Positions 28,015 to 36,636 of a DNA stretch of 64,000 bases are shown here, piece by piece. The DNA lies in the NCBI RefSeq assembly GCF_026239735.1, contig NZ_JAPIVT010000021.1:1-64000 (forward strand), written 5' to 3'. The notes under the pieces are model-generated. The model saw only the letters and a list, made by a program, of their open reading frames with translations. It was not told the origin of the DNA and did not search any database. Position 1 is the stretch's first letter, and each line of letters opens with the position of its first letter. The position numbers and the translations under genes are program-made. This DNA is from Pedobacter sp. MC2016-05. Lineage in GTDB: Bacteria > Bacteroidota > Bacteroidia > Sphingobacteriales > Sphingobacteriaceae.

Positions 28015-30522
28015 ATGAACAAACTTTACAAACTCGTTCTTTGTGCGCAGTTTTTATCGCTAGCGGTAACGGCACAAAATAAAACTTTTACTTTAACCGA
28101 AAACAATCCAGCTCAACCTAAGGCAAATTATCAACTTGCTTCGCGATTTTCGCCAAATAAGTTGAAGAAAATGGTGTATTCTACCTCAGTAGACCCACAT
28201 TGGCTAAAATTGAGCAATCGTTTTTGGTACACTTTTGAAAGTCCGAAAGGAAAATTCTGGTATGTAGTGGATCCGGCTGCCAAAAGCAAAAAATTAATGT
28301 TTGATAATGCCAAAATTGCTGCAGACATTACGCTAATTGTACGCGATCCCTTTGATGCGGAGCACCTGCCTTTGGAGAATCTAAAATTTGCTGCCGATGA
28401 GAAAAGTGTTTCTTTTGAGGTTAAAAGCTCCATCGATGAAGTAAAGCCCGATCGTAAAGATAAAAAAGCGGCCGATTCATTACAGAAGAAAATCTTTTCA
28501 TTTAAATATGATCTGGCTACGGCTAAACTCACCGAGGTTGCAAACTTCAGCAAACCAAAACCAAAACCAAGTTGGGGAGCTGTTGCGCCAGATTCATCGG
28601 CAATTATTTTTTCCCGGAACTACAACCTGTATTGGATGGATAAGGATAATTATAAAAAGGCCGTTAAAAACGAAGAGGATAGTACCATTGTTGAACATCA
28701 ACTTACAAAAGATGGCGTTAAATTTTATTCTTATGGAAGTGATGGAGATGGTGAAAACAATGTAGAAAACGAAAAAAACAATAAAAAGCGTAGGGGTGCT
28801 TATGTACTTTGGTCGCCAAATGCTAAATATTTCATCCTAAATCGTACCGATTCCCGCAAGGTTAAAGATTTGTGGGTAATTAATAGCGTTACACCTGGTC
28901 GCCCAACTTTAGAAACTTATAAATACCAAATGCCGGGAGAAGCTGAGGCACCTCAAGACGAGATTTTGTTGTTCGATTTTGCAGCGAAATCCTTTAAGAA
29001 ATTAAATGTTTCAGCCTTTAAAGATCAAAGTGTTTCCGTTTGGAGCAAACCTTCCCTGGAAAAAGATCGTGATAATGAATTTCGTCCTTCGATCTGGTTA
29101 GGTGATGACAGCAGATTTTATTTTTCACGTACCAGCCGCGATTTAAAACGAATTGATATTGGAACAATTGATATCGCCACGAGCAAAGTTAAGCCCTTAA
29201 TTGATGAGCGATTTAATACTTACATAGAGGTTAATCGCCCTGGTTTAGTAAATAACGGCAAAGAATTAATCCACTGGAGTGAACGCGATGGTTGGGCTCA
29301 TTTCTACCTTTTCGATGGAAACGGCAAACTGAAAAATCAAATCACCAAAGGTTCATTTCACTGTGAGAGCATTGTGAATATCGATGAAAAAAATCGCATA
29401 CTTTATTTCACAGCCAATGGGAGAGAGGCTAAAGAGGATCCATATTATTTGCATTTGTACAGCATCAATTTTGATGGCTCCAACCTTAAATTGTTAAATT
29501 CCGGCGATTACGATCACGCCATCAGTATGAATGATAATAACACTTTTTTCGTTGATAATTATTCGAGGGTAAACACGGCGCCGAAATCTACTTTAAATGA
29601 TAAAAACGGTAGAAAGGTAATGGACCTGGAAACTGCTGATTTATCGCTATTAATGGTTGCAGGCTATAAATTTCCTGAACCTTTTACTGTTAAAGCTGAT
29701 GATGGAATTACCGATCTCTATGGTGTAATGTACAAACCATTTGATTTTGATCCGAATAAGAAATATCCAATTATTGAATATGTTTATCCTGGACCACAAA
29801 CGGAAGCGGTAAATAAAGCTTTCAGTAAATCAATGGATCGCACTGAACGCCTGGCGCAATTTGGTTATATCGTGATTACAGTTGGTAACCGTGGCGGAAA
29901 CCCTTCACGCTCGAAATGGTACCACACTTACGGTTACGGAAACCTTCGCGATTATGGTTTGGCAGATAAGAAAACTGCAATTGAACAACTCGCCGCTAAA
30001 TACAACTATATTGATGATACAAAAGTAGGCATCACCGGTCATTCAGGTGGTGGATTTATGTCTACCGCTGCCATGTTGGTTTATCCTAACTTTTTCAAAG
30101 CAGCAGTTTCTAATGCGGGTAACCACGACAATAGTATTTACAACCGTTGGTGGAGTGAAAAGCACCATGGTGTAAAGGAAATTGTATCTCTAAAAGGTGA
30201 TACTTCATTTAAATATAGCATTGACAAAAACCCTGATCTGGCAAAAAATTTAAAAGGTCATTTATTATTGATGCATGGCGATGTAGATAACAATGTGCAT
30301 CCGGCAAACTCCATTCGGGTTGCGAATGCCTTAATGAAAGCTGGCAAACGCTTCGATTTTCTGATAATCCCTGGTCAACGCCACGGTTTCGGCGATATGA
30401 CAGAATATGCCTTCTGGAAATTAGCAGACCATTTTAACAAGTACCTGATTGGCGATTTTTCTGATCCGGCGGAAGTTGATTTGGTAGAGATGGATCGGGA
30501 TGTGGAGAAAACCGGAAAGTAA
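28015..30522 (+). CDS. S9 family prolyl peptidase (DPP IV-like)
   Basis: An 835-residue serine peptidase with a signal peptide (LVLCAQFLSLAVTAQ). Residues about 100-520 form a DPP IV-type beta-propeller (WSPNAKYFILNRTDS, HWSERDGWAHFYLFDGNG). The C-terminal alpha/beta-hydrolase domain holds the nucleophile Ser in GITGHSGGGFMS (about 677), the Asp in MHGDVDNNVHP and the His in GQRHGFGD. It is probably periplasmic and removes dipeptides or cleaves prolyl bonds. Start is the ATG at 28015. Confidence 0.92.
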   Translation: MNKLYKLVLCAQFLSLAVTAQNKTFTLTENNPAQPKANYQLASRFSPNKLKKMVYSTSVDPHWLKLSNRFWYTFESPKGKFWYVVDPAAKSKKLMFDNAKIAADITLIVRDPFDAEHLPLENLKFAADEKSVSFEVKSSIDEVKPDRKDKKAADSLQKKIFSFKYDLATAKLTEVANFSKPKPKPSWGAVAPDSSAIIFSRNYNLYWMDKDNYKKAVKNEEDSTIVEHQLTKDGVKFYSYGSDGDGENNVENEKNNKKRRGAYVLWSPNAKYFILNRTDSRKVKDLWVINSVTPGRPTLETYKYQMPGEAEAPQDEILLFDFAAKSFKKLNVSAFKDQSVSVWSKPSLEKDRDNEFRPSIWLGDDSRFYFSRTSRDLKRIDIGTIDIATSKVKPLIDERFNTYIEVNRPGLVNNGKELIHWSERDGWAHFYLFDGNGKLKNQITKGSFHCESIVNIDEKNRILYFTANGREAKEDPYYLHLYSINFDGSNLKLLNSGDYDHAISMNDNNTFFVDNYSRVNTAPKSTLNDKNGRKVMDLETADLSLLMVAGYKFPEPFTVKADDGITDLYGVMYKPFDFDPNKKYPIIEYVYPGPQTEAVNKAFSKSMDRTERLAQFGYIVITVGNRGGNPSRSKWYHTYGYGNLRDYGLADKKTAIEQLAAKYNYIDDTKVGITGHSGGGFMSTAAMLVYPNFFKAAVSNAGNHDNSIYNRWWSEKHHGVKEIVSLKGDTSFKYSIDKNPDLAKNLKGHLLLMHGDVDNNVHPANSIRVANALMKAGKRFDFLIIPGQRHGFGDMTEYAFWKLADHFNKYLIGDFSDPAEVDLVEMDRDVEKTGK

Positions 30523-30550
30523 TTATTAAAATTTTTAATTCAGTATTTAA

Positions 30551-30590
30551 GAGGGTGTCATATCTTTTTTGACATCCTCTTCCTGTTTTT
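30551..30590 (+). terminator. Terminator after S9 peptidase gene
   Basis: GAGGGTGTCA pairs with TGACATCCTC (one G-T pair) around ATATCTTTT, followed by a T-rich tail. Confidence 0.75.
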
Positions 30591-30630
30591 AAACGAAAAG
30601 GTTAATGATGTTCTTTAACCTAATCTTTTC

Positions 30631-31089
30631 TCAATAGCTCTTTACCTCATTAAAATCCGGTTTGTTTATTTTTCTTCTGAATAGCAGGAATTGCAGGGTG
30701 GTAAACAGTAGATAGGCTATCGAGAAGGTTAACAGATTTCTAAATATGGTAACCTCGTCGTGTTCTAAAAGCTTTTCAGGTATCATTACTCCTGCAATAA
30801 AAATAACACCGCATACTGGTAATCCTAGAAATGTTAATACCGAGAGGTAAAAATTATTTCTTATTTTATCAATCAAGTTAAGGAAAATCGCTGATGAACA
30901 AATCGCCATTGCGATTAGGTATATAAACGAATAGGCTAAGTTTAACAGTATGTCTAAAATCTGTAAAAGCCACATCCAAAAATCTCCGTCCTCATGATTT
31001 GTTTCCGATATCACAATTCTAAAGAAGATATATAAAGCTATGCCTGTCAGGATATTAGTTAACCAAAATCTAAATATTACGTTATTCAT
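30631..31089 (-). CDS. Four-helix membrane protein, unknown
   Basis: A 152-residue protein with four predicted transmembrane helices (about residues 8-27, 40-72, 80-103 and 117-143) and short acidic loops (ETNHEDGD). No motif is recognised. It lies just outside the last attC-like half site and on the same strand as the cassette genes, so it could be the last cassette or simply resident chromosome. Confidence 0.6.
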   Translation of the reverse strand: MNNVIFRFWLTNILTGIALYIFFRIVISETNHEDGDFWMWLLQILDILLNLAYSFIYLIAMAICSSAIFLNLIDKIRNNFYLSVLTFLGLPVCGVIFIAGVMIPEKLLEHDEVTIFRNLLTFSIAYLLFTTLQFLLFRRKINKPDFNEVKSY

Positions 31090-31263
31090 GTATTGTTGTT
31101 AGGAGCGTAATCACACTTTATTGGGAATCAAAAGATGCAACTACAGATAATCTTAAAGAAAAAAGGGTGATAGTTTACAACTTGTTTCGGTAAAATAAAT
31201 ATTCTGTCGGAACCTAGCAAATTACCACTACTGTTTATTAATTACCTTGATGTTCCTATTCTC

Positions 31264-31301
31264 ACATCCGCCTTGCTTTTGGCAAGGTGCTGTTATATGC
31301 C
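31264..31301 (-). repeat. attC-like left half, end of cassette array
   Basis: On the minus strand GGCATATAACAGCACCTTGC is followed by CAAAAGCAAGGCGG. It matches the left half of the other sites (TATAACA, then a complementary arm, then AAAAG). The TAA stop of the adjacent gene is inside TATAAC. No right half is seen before the next gene, so the site appears truncated. Confidence 0.55.
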
Positions 31302-32264
31302 GGTTTTCTTTCTACATTCGTTTACTAACGTGTTGGTCAATGAGTCAAATCGTTGTTGAAATTTGAGTTCTTCTCTTTCGTCTCTTACAGTTGTGTCTTT
31401 ATTAAAAACAGTAAAGTCTGTGAAATGAATTGCTAAAGGAGAATCACTTGATGAAGCTCCATCCGGCATTGCTCTCCCCACACTACCTGAGCCACCTAAT
31501 AATACTCCTGGTAATTCTGTCGTCTGTTGTTTGTAATCCCAAAGCCGATTTATTTTTTTTCGATTTCCTTTTTTGTCAACGAGGAAATATTCATGATCAA
31601 TAGTCCCGGCTTCAAACTTCGGTTGAATGATTAATATTCCGTTTTCGGGGATATTTAAAACTCTTCGGTCGTTTTCAAAAGGTGGGTTGATGCCACACAT
31701 TTCTCCATAAACGACTCTGAATTCTCCTTCAAAGTCATTGGGTATTAGATATGTTTCTTTTTCTGGCTGTGTCAAATATGAACTTACAAAAGAAAATAAA
31801 TACATACTGATAACTAAAAGAATTGATGTCAGCGGAAATGAAAGCAGGCCAAGTATAACCTTTGAAGCTTTTGGCTTTTGCGTCTGTTTTGGTAAACGCC
31901 AACAAAGAAATAGAAGTTGAAAAATTGAACCGCCGATCCATAAATAAAGAATCGGAATGCTAAAAGCACCAATCCAAGGTCCTAAAACTAAAGCTACACA
32001 ATATGCCCAGCCGATTGAAAGTAGTCCAGCAGTTAAAACGATAAAGAGGAGTCGTAAGAGAAAATGTTTTGTCCGAAACAGATTTACGATTGTGTTGCCA
32101 GTTACGCTAAGTCCAACCGCGAGGGGAACAGTCCAGAAAAGAAAAGCGTAAGTGTCACTTTTGCCAAACCAGTCTTGTCGGTATAACACAATTGTCACGG
32201 CAACCAAACCAGTCAACATGTTAATTAGCCCGCTAATAATTTTTATGATAATTGGTCTGTCCAT
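31293..32264 (-). CDS. Cassette gene: DUF6843-like membrane protein
   Basis: A 323-residue protein with about five transmembrane helices in the first 170 residues, then a soluble domain starting TYLIPNDFEGEFRVVYGEM and continuing NDRRVLNIPENGILIIQP, which resembles the DUF6843 domain. Its TAA stop lies within the attC-like half site that ends the array. The sequence just before its start (GTTATAAGCC) is the reverse complement, with one difference, of the GGCATATAAC at its end. This is the pattern of a mobile cassette. Function unknown. Confidence 0.7.
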   Translation of the reverse strand: MDRPIIIKIISGLINMLTGLVAVTIVLYRQDWFGKSDTYAFLFWTVPLAVGLSVTGNTIVNLFRTKHFLLRLLFIVLTAGLLSIGWAYCVALVLGPWIGAFSIPILYLWIGGSIFQLLFLCWRLPKQTQKPKASKVILGLLSFPLTSILLVISMYLFSFVSSYLTQPEKETYLIPNDFEGEFRVVYGEMCGINPPFENDRRVLNIPENGILIIQPKFEAGTIDHEYFLVDKKGNRKKINRLWDYKQQTTELPGVLLGGSGSVGRAMPDGASSSDSPLAIHFTDFTVFNKDTTVRDEREELKFQQRFDSLTNTLVNECRKKTGI

Positions 32265-32278
32265 AATTGTATTTAGAT

Positions 32279-32380
32279 GGCTTATAACGTTTCGGGGCTT
32301 GGTGAAGATTAGGTAAAATTACTTAAAGATTGGAAAGGTTGAAGATGAATTTTTGGCCACTTTTGCCAGACCGCTTCAAT
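32279..32380 (-). repeat. attC-like site between cassettes
   Basis: Minus strand: the left half GCGGTCTGGCAAAAGTGGCC and the right half CACCAAGCCCCGAAACGTTA (ending TAAGCC) are about 60 bp apart. The right half is nearly identical to those at 39929 and 36495. The outer TATAAC of the left half is eroded (GAATTGAAG). Confidence 0.7.
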
Positions 32381-32408
32381 TCTTTCGGCCTATATTTTAT
32401 CGCTGTGA

Positions 32409-32975
32409 TCAGGGTAAAGTCCAATATCTCCAACCGCTCCAGTGTTGTTTGTAATAATAGCTAAAGTCTTTGTAGTCTGGTCTTGTGTCAAGATTTTTAG
32501 CTGTCAAGAAATTTAAATAACCATTCTCCTGTTCAAATGTATGAACACTGTTATCTGCTAAATCATAAACAAAATATTTTTCATCATAATTTTCATTTGC
32601 GTCTGTCAAACCATACACGAAATCGTTTGTAATTATAAATTTATTAAGAACCAACGCACTTATGCCTGTTCCTTGAATGTATGCTTGAGTTCCGTTGGTT
32701 TCCTGTATTTCACGCTGATGTCGAAGTGGAATTCTTGCACTGTCACCTAGTCCATGGTCACCATAATGAGTGAACATAAAAATGAAAAGTGTAATCGAAA
32801 TAATTAAGCCACTTATAAACCAAAGCTGCATTTTTTTCTTTGAAACTCTATCAAACCAACTATCTGGATTATAATGTCCGATGATTTTAAAAGTTTCAAG
32901 TGTTAAGAACGCATATATGCTCCCTAAAATTGAAATTTTTAATAGTTCAAATACAAAGTGAAGTAACACTTCCAT
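32409..32975 (-). CDS. Cassette gene: two-helix membrane protein, unknown
   Basis: A 188-residue protein with two transmembrane helices (about residues 8-32 and 50-70) and a soluble C-terminal 115 residues containing DSARIPLRHQREIQE, KYFVYDLADNSVHTF and DFSYYYKQHWSGWRYW. I do not recognise a family. It lies between two attC-like sites and is oriented like the rest of the array. The downstream gene is a DUF6843-like membrane protein with a similar topology. Confidence 0.65.
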   Translation of the reverse strand: MEVLLHFVFELLKISILGSIYAFLTLETFKIIGHYNPDSWFDRVSKKKMQLWFISGLIISITLFIFMFTHYGDHGLGDSARIPLRHQREIQETNGTQAYIQGTGISALVLNKFIITNDFVYGLTDANENYDEKYFVYDLADNSVHTFEQENGYLNFLTAKNLDTRPDYKDFSYYYKQHWSGWRYWTLP

Positions 32976-33058
32976 AGTCTGTTGTTTGTTGGTTTACGGT
33001 TGTCTTGGATTGACGAATAACGTTTCAGGGCTTTGCGAATTTCTAATTCTACTTAATG

Positions 33059-33066
33059 AAATTATC
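33059..33066. repeat. IS66 target-site duplication, left copy
   Basis: AAATTATC directly flanks the left end; the identical octamer is at 35431-35438. Eight-base duplications are normal for IS66. Confidence 0.88.
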
Positions 33067-33134
33067 GTAAGCAGCCTACCAATTACATCTTTTAAATAAC
33101 TTTCACGATGTTTTTCTTTGCATAAAAGAAATAT

Positions 33135-33413
33135 ATGAGAACATCAGAAGAAAAAATGTTAGCAGTTGAGGCTTGGCGCACCAGTGGGCTTAGCCAGAAT
33201 GAATACTGTAAGACCCTTGGAGTCAAACGTACCACTTTTGCCAACTGGGTATCGCGCAATAGACGAAAAAAAGCTGTTCCCAATTTTGTTAGAGTTACCA
33301 TCCCTCCAGTTACAATTTCGACAGCTGTAGAGGTTGTTTACCCAAACGGAGTAATTATCAAGGCACCCGGTAATGACCTGAAAATGCTATCGCATTTAAT
33401 AAAGCTGTACTAG
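33135..33413 (+). CDS. tnpA: IS66 family accessory protein TnpA
   Basis: A 92-residue helix-turn-helix protein. The segment MLAVEAWRTSGLSQNEYCKT followed by GVKRTTFANWVSRNRRKK (about residues 12-50) is the DNA-binding part typical of IS66 OrfA. The C-terminal part (VEVVYPNGVIIKAP) is the short beta unit also usual there. It is the first gene of the IS. Confidence 0.9.
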   Translation: MRTSEEKMLAVEAWRTSGLSQNEYCKTLGVKRTTFANWVSRNRRKKAVPNFVRVTIPPVTISTAVEVVYPNGVIIKAPGNDLKMLSHLIKLY

Positions 33414-33424
33414 CTATATTTTCA

Positions 33425-33754
33425 TTGAGTTCTTCCCATATTTATCACCTCTATAAGCCCGGCTGTGACATGCGCAAAAGTTTTGACGGCCTCTGCGGGC
33501 TGGTTAGTTCCGAGCTGGGCAGCTCCCCTACAAGTGGGGATGTGTTCATTTTTCTTAATAAAAGTGGCACACGCATCAAGCTTCTCCACTGGGAGCATGG
33601 AGGGTTTGTACTGTATTATAAAAGACTTGAAAGTGGTACTTTTCGCCGTCCCACCAAAGATGGTAATCTTATATCCTGGAGCGATCTTGTTCTGATGGTT
33701 GAAGGTATACACGTGGTGAGGAGTATAACGAAAAAACGGTATTCATTAGTCTAA
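33425..33754 (+). CDS. tnpB: IS66 family protein TnpB
   Basis: A 109-residue IS66 Orf2-type protein with DMRKSFDGLCGLVSSEL (about 15-31), FLNKSGTRIKLLHWEHGGFVLYYKRLE (about 45-70) and the closing helix LVLMVEGIH. No ATG is found at the normal start. A TTG at 33425 gives MSSSHIYHLY, and an ATA at 33416 would give MFSLSSSHIYHLY, which is how relatives begin, so an ATG may have mutated or a rare start codon is used. It follows tnpA by 11 bases. Confidence 0.88.
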   Translation: MSSSHIYHLYKPGCDMRKSFDGLCGLVSSELGSSPTSGDVFIFLNKSGTRIKLLHWEHGGFVLYYKRLESGTFRRPTKDGNLISWSDLVLMVEGIHVVRSITKKRYSLV

Positions 33755-33804
33755 AAACACACTTTTTACTTGCCCAAGCCATGGCTTTTTTGTATTTTTA
33801 TGGT

Positions 33805-35402
33805 ATGGAAACGGCACTGGAAAACTTATCAAAGGAAGATCTTTTAAAGATCATTTCCGCCCGTGATCAGATTATTTCCGAGCATAAAAAAGTTATTCAG
33901 AATCATGAGAAAGTTATTCAGGACCATGAAAAGATTATGCTCAATAATGAAACTGCCATTCTTGAAAATCACAGTACTATCTCGGCGCTGGGTGAGCAGG
34001 TAGACTACCTGAAAGCACAGGTTGCCATGTACAAACGCATGCAGTTCGGACAGAAGCGTGAACGCTTTGAGGGTGATCCAAACCAGGCAATGCTTCCCTT
34101 TGAAACTCCTGTTCAGGTGACCCTGTTACAGCAGGAAGAGGTCAAACAAAAGATAGAATATGTGCGCAAACGCCCCAATCACCATGGACGTGCAAAGTTA
34201 CCATCCCACCTTCCCGTAGAAGAGATTGAGATCCATCCACAGGGTGATCTTACAGAAATGGTGTGTATTGGAAAAGAAATTACCGAGGAACTGGAATGTG
34301 AACCGGCACGCTTTTTCATCAAGCGTTATATCCGCTACAAATACGCAGGAAAAAACGGGGATGGGGTAAGTATTGCAGAACTGCCCGAGCGTGTCATAGA
34401 TAAGGGAATACCGGGAGCAGGTTTGCTGGCCTCCATACTTACCGACAAGTATATCGACCACCTTCCCCTTTACCGGCAGAAGCAGCGCTTCGCCAGGGAG
34501 AATATCCAGATCCCTTCTTCCACAATCGAAGGCTGGACAAAACAGGCACTCGAAAAACTTGAACCACTATATGATCAGCTCGTCTTCGACACAAAAACAA
34601 AGGGATATCTACAAGTCGATGAAACCCCGATAAGGGTAATGGATAGTGAAAAAAAGGCGCTTGCCATCAAGGTTATTACTGGGTCTACCATTCTCCCTTG
34701 GATGGAACCGTATTATTTGATTACAGTCCTACCCGTGGGAGTAGTGCGCCTGTACCAATCCTGGGCAGCTTCAAGGGCTACCTCCAGACTGATGGCTATG
34801 CGGTATACCAAAAATATGCACAAAGCAAAGATATCATACACCTGGCCTGCTGGGCCCATGCCCGACGTGAGTTTGAAAAAGCACTTGATAATGATAAACC
34901 AAGAGCTGAAAAAGCCTTGTTGATGATCCAGAAGCTTTATGCTGTGGAACGAAAAATCAGAGAACAAGGTTTATCTGCAGATCAGGCAAAAGAACTCCGC
35001 CTGGAGAAATCATTACCAATGTTGAATGATATCGGCAAATGGATCTTTGAAGAAATCAAGATAACATTGCCCAAAAGCCAGATTGGAAAGGCAATGGCCT
35101 ATGCTTATGCAAGATGGGATGCCTTAAGTGCATACCTTTATGATGGCAGCCTTCAAATCGACAATAACCTGGTAGAAAATGCAATAAGACCGGTGAGCCT
35201 GGGCAGGAAAAACTATCTCTTTGCAGGAAGCCACCAAGCGGCGCAAAGATCAGCAATGATCTATTCTTTCTTTGCGATCTGCAAAAAACATGAGGTTAAT
35301 CCCTACAAGTGGCTTAAATACACGCTGGAAAATATTATGTCCATAAACCACAAGAAAATTAAAGACCTGTATCCACAGAACTTTAAAAATATAAATGGTT
35401 AA
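33805..35402 (+). CDS. tnpC: IS66 family transposase TnpC, -1 frameshift within
   Basis: DDE transposase. Residues 1-80 are a heptad-rich coiled coil (HKKVIQNHEKVIQDHEKIM), then a zinc-binding/linker region and the catalytic core. The first Asp is in GYLQVDETPIRV, the second in GYLQTDGYAVY, and the Glu is in NNLVENAIRPVSLGRKNYLF. The frame is 33805 to about 34656 in one phase and continues to 35402 in the -1 phase. Joining at AAAAAAG gives an exact family-like sequence DSEKKGACHQGYYWVYHSP and 532 residues, a normal TnpC length. It could be programmed frameshifting or a one-base deletion. The zero-frame product is 373 residues if begun at 33805. Confidence 0.88.
34650..34705 (+). promoter_or_regulatory. 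Candidate programmed -1 ribosomal frameshift signal
   Basis: The heptamer A AAA AAG (34650-34656) is in the phase required (GAA AAA AAG). After a 7-base spacer CCATCAAGG (34664-34672) can pair with CCTT and GATGG (34696-34705, one bulged G), a 9-bp stem. Slippage gives the family-like continuation of TnpC. Confidence 0.55.
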
Positions 35403-35430
35403 TTAGATATGTACTTTATAGGCTGCATAC

Positions 35431-35438
35431 AAATTATC
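35431..35438. repeat. IS66 target-site duplication, right copy
   Basis: AAATTATC, identical to 33059-33066. Confidence 0.88.
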
Positions 35439-35576
35439 CTATGCTAACGTAATAAATAATTACTAAACTCGCATATCGCTTGTCGCCCAACAATTTGCAA
35501 AGCCGCTGCTATAAGCTGGCTTTACCTGTAAAATAATTTTCTAACTTTTTTAAACCCCTACTAGTAATTCCGAAAT

Positions 35577-36053
35577 CTATAATTCCTTTACTTCCTTAGT
35601 CAGAGGCTTTTTTGCATTTAAATAATAAAAATCATTGTCAAATGCGATAAAGACATCTACTGAAACCCATAATTTACTTCTGTATTGAATTTTATAAATG
35701 TCTTTTTCGACCGACAAACTTTTAATGTTTATGGTCGTTATGAATTCCTCAATTATTTTCTTCTTTTACTCTAAGGTCTGGTTGGATAAAACTTTAACAA
35801 TCTTGTAATCCTTCGATATCCTCCATAGTCCATAACCGCCAAGAATTAATAGAAATAAGGCTGGAAAAATAACTTGATATGTTTCACTATTTGGTTTTAC
35901 TGATTGAAAAAATTTATAGAAAAAGAAAAGCCCACCTACTATCATAGAGGAACAAAGAATATAATTCAAAGCATCTTGTATTTTATCAGGCCTTTTTATC
36001 TGTTGTTCAAATTCTTGTGTTAACATTTTTGATTGATTGGAGCAATTTAGCAT
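35577..36053 (-). pseudogene. Cassette gene with in-frame stop: membrane protein
   Basis: The frame reads 95 residues with two transmembrane helices (YILCSSMIVGGLFFFYKFF; VIFPALFLLILGGYGLW), then a TAA at 35766-35768. The same frame continues without interruption for 62 more codons (KKKIIEEFITTINIKSLSVE, then LWVSVDVFIAFDNDFYYLNA) to a TAG at 35577. The second part reads as real protein, so this looks like one 158-residue protein broken by a nonsense mutation, for example AAA or GAA to TAA. A second ATG at 36026 is an alternative start. It follows a weak attC-like site and precedes the IS-split site. Confidence 0.65.
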
Positions 36054-36132
36054 GCTTTAACGGTTCATGGCTTTGAAATGCTGGCGATTTTAGTACTAAA
36101 CTTCATTAGTTGGACAAAGCTTAGATTTAGCA
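36054..36132 (-). repeat. Weak attC-like site
   Basis: Minus strand: right half TTTCAAAGCCATGAACCGTT then AAAGC. Left part GTGCTAAATCTAAGCTTTG, where GCTTTG pairs with CAAAGC. The stop codon of the upstream gene is inside the left part. It is less conserved than the other sites. Confidence 0.45.
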
Positions 36133-36480
36133 CTTCACTTTCATAGAAGCACGACCCCCCGCTTTTGCGAAACGGCTGTAATTGGCAATGAGTGATTTAG
36201 CAAAATCATCGGTTTTATTAATGAGGTCATTCAGTACTTTGTCAATTTTCCTTTTCTCAAATTCTCCATAATCCAAGTACCTGTCAACGATTTTTTTCAT
36301 TTCATGAATGAAGTGGCGGGCCTTGAAATATAAAGAAATGAATTCTATATAGTCAGCTGGATCGAAATGGGTTTCAATCTCTGTTGTCTTGTAAACCCAT
36401 TGCTCAAAATCCTCAACTGATAATTTGTTATTGAGGAGTTTAAAAAATTTGATTTGTATGTTTGTCGGAAATTTTTGCAC
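36127..36480 (-). CDS. Cassette gene: small helical protein, unknown
   Basis: A 117-residue helical protein starting at a GTG (QKFPTNIQIKFFKLLNNKLS). It contains SVEDFEQWVYKTTEIETHFD and DYIEFISLYFKARHF, and ends with a basic tail, GGRASMKVKC. Small proteins with the FFKLLNN...FEQWVY pattern seem frequent in Bacteroidota accessory DNA and could be immunity-type proteins, but I cannot support a function. It is bounded by a strong attC-like site at its 5' side and a weak one at its 3' side. Confidence 0.6.
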   Translation of the reverse strand: MQKFPTNIQIKFFKLLNNKLSVEDFEQWVYKTTEIETHFDPADYIEFISLYFKARHFIHEMKKIVDRYLDYGEFEKRKIDKVLNDLINKTDDFAKSLIANYSRFAKAGGRASMKVKC

Positions 36481-36494
36481 GGCTTACAGCATTA

Positions 36495-36630
36495 CTTATA
36501 ACGTTTTTGGGCTTGGCGAAGGTGGCGACTTTCACCAAAAATGTTGATGCGGATAACCAAACTTTGATTAACCACAAATGTGTCTGCGGAGCACTGAACC
36601 GCCACTTTTGCCAAACCCGTGTTATAGGGC
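36495..36630 (-). repeat. Strong attC-like site
   Basis: Minus strand: left half GCCCTATAACACGGGTTTGG then CAAAAGTGGCGG. Right half GTCGCCACCTTCGCCAAGCC then CAAAAACGTTATAAG. TATAAC/GTTATA, GGGTTTGGC/GCCAAGCCC and GTGGCG/CGCCAC pair in order, with unpaired bases between, as in attC hairpins. The span is about 135 bp. Confidence 0.8.
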
Positions 36631-36636
36631 GTTTTT

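Larger units (their letters stand above)
33067..35430 (+). mobile_element. Complete IS66-family insertion sequence, 2364 bp
   Basis: The ends are imperfect inverted repeats: GTAAGCAGCCTACCAATTAC at the left matches the right end GTACTTTATAGGCTGCATAC read in reverse, with 18 of 22 outer positions complementary. Identical 8-bp duplications AAATTATC flank it. It carries tnpA, tnpB and tnpC in the usual IS66 order. tnpC is split by a -1 frameshift. The element sits inside an attC-like site of the cassette array and is on the strand opposite to the cassette genes. The preserved duplication suggests a fairly recent insertion. Confidence 0.93.
33014..35517 (-). repeat. attC-like site split by IS66 insertion
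   Basis: The right half, AATTCGCAAAGCCCTGAAAC then GTTATTCG on the minus strand, is at 33014-33041. The left half, GCTTATAGCAGCGGCTTTGC then AAATTG, is at 35490-35517. GGCTTTGC-AAATT in one half is complementary to AATTCGCAAAGCC in the other. Removing the IS and one target copy joins them into a site of about 130 bp. Confidence 0.7.
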
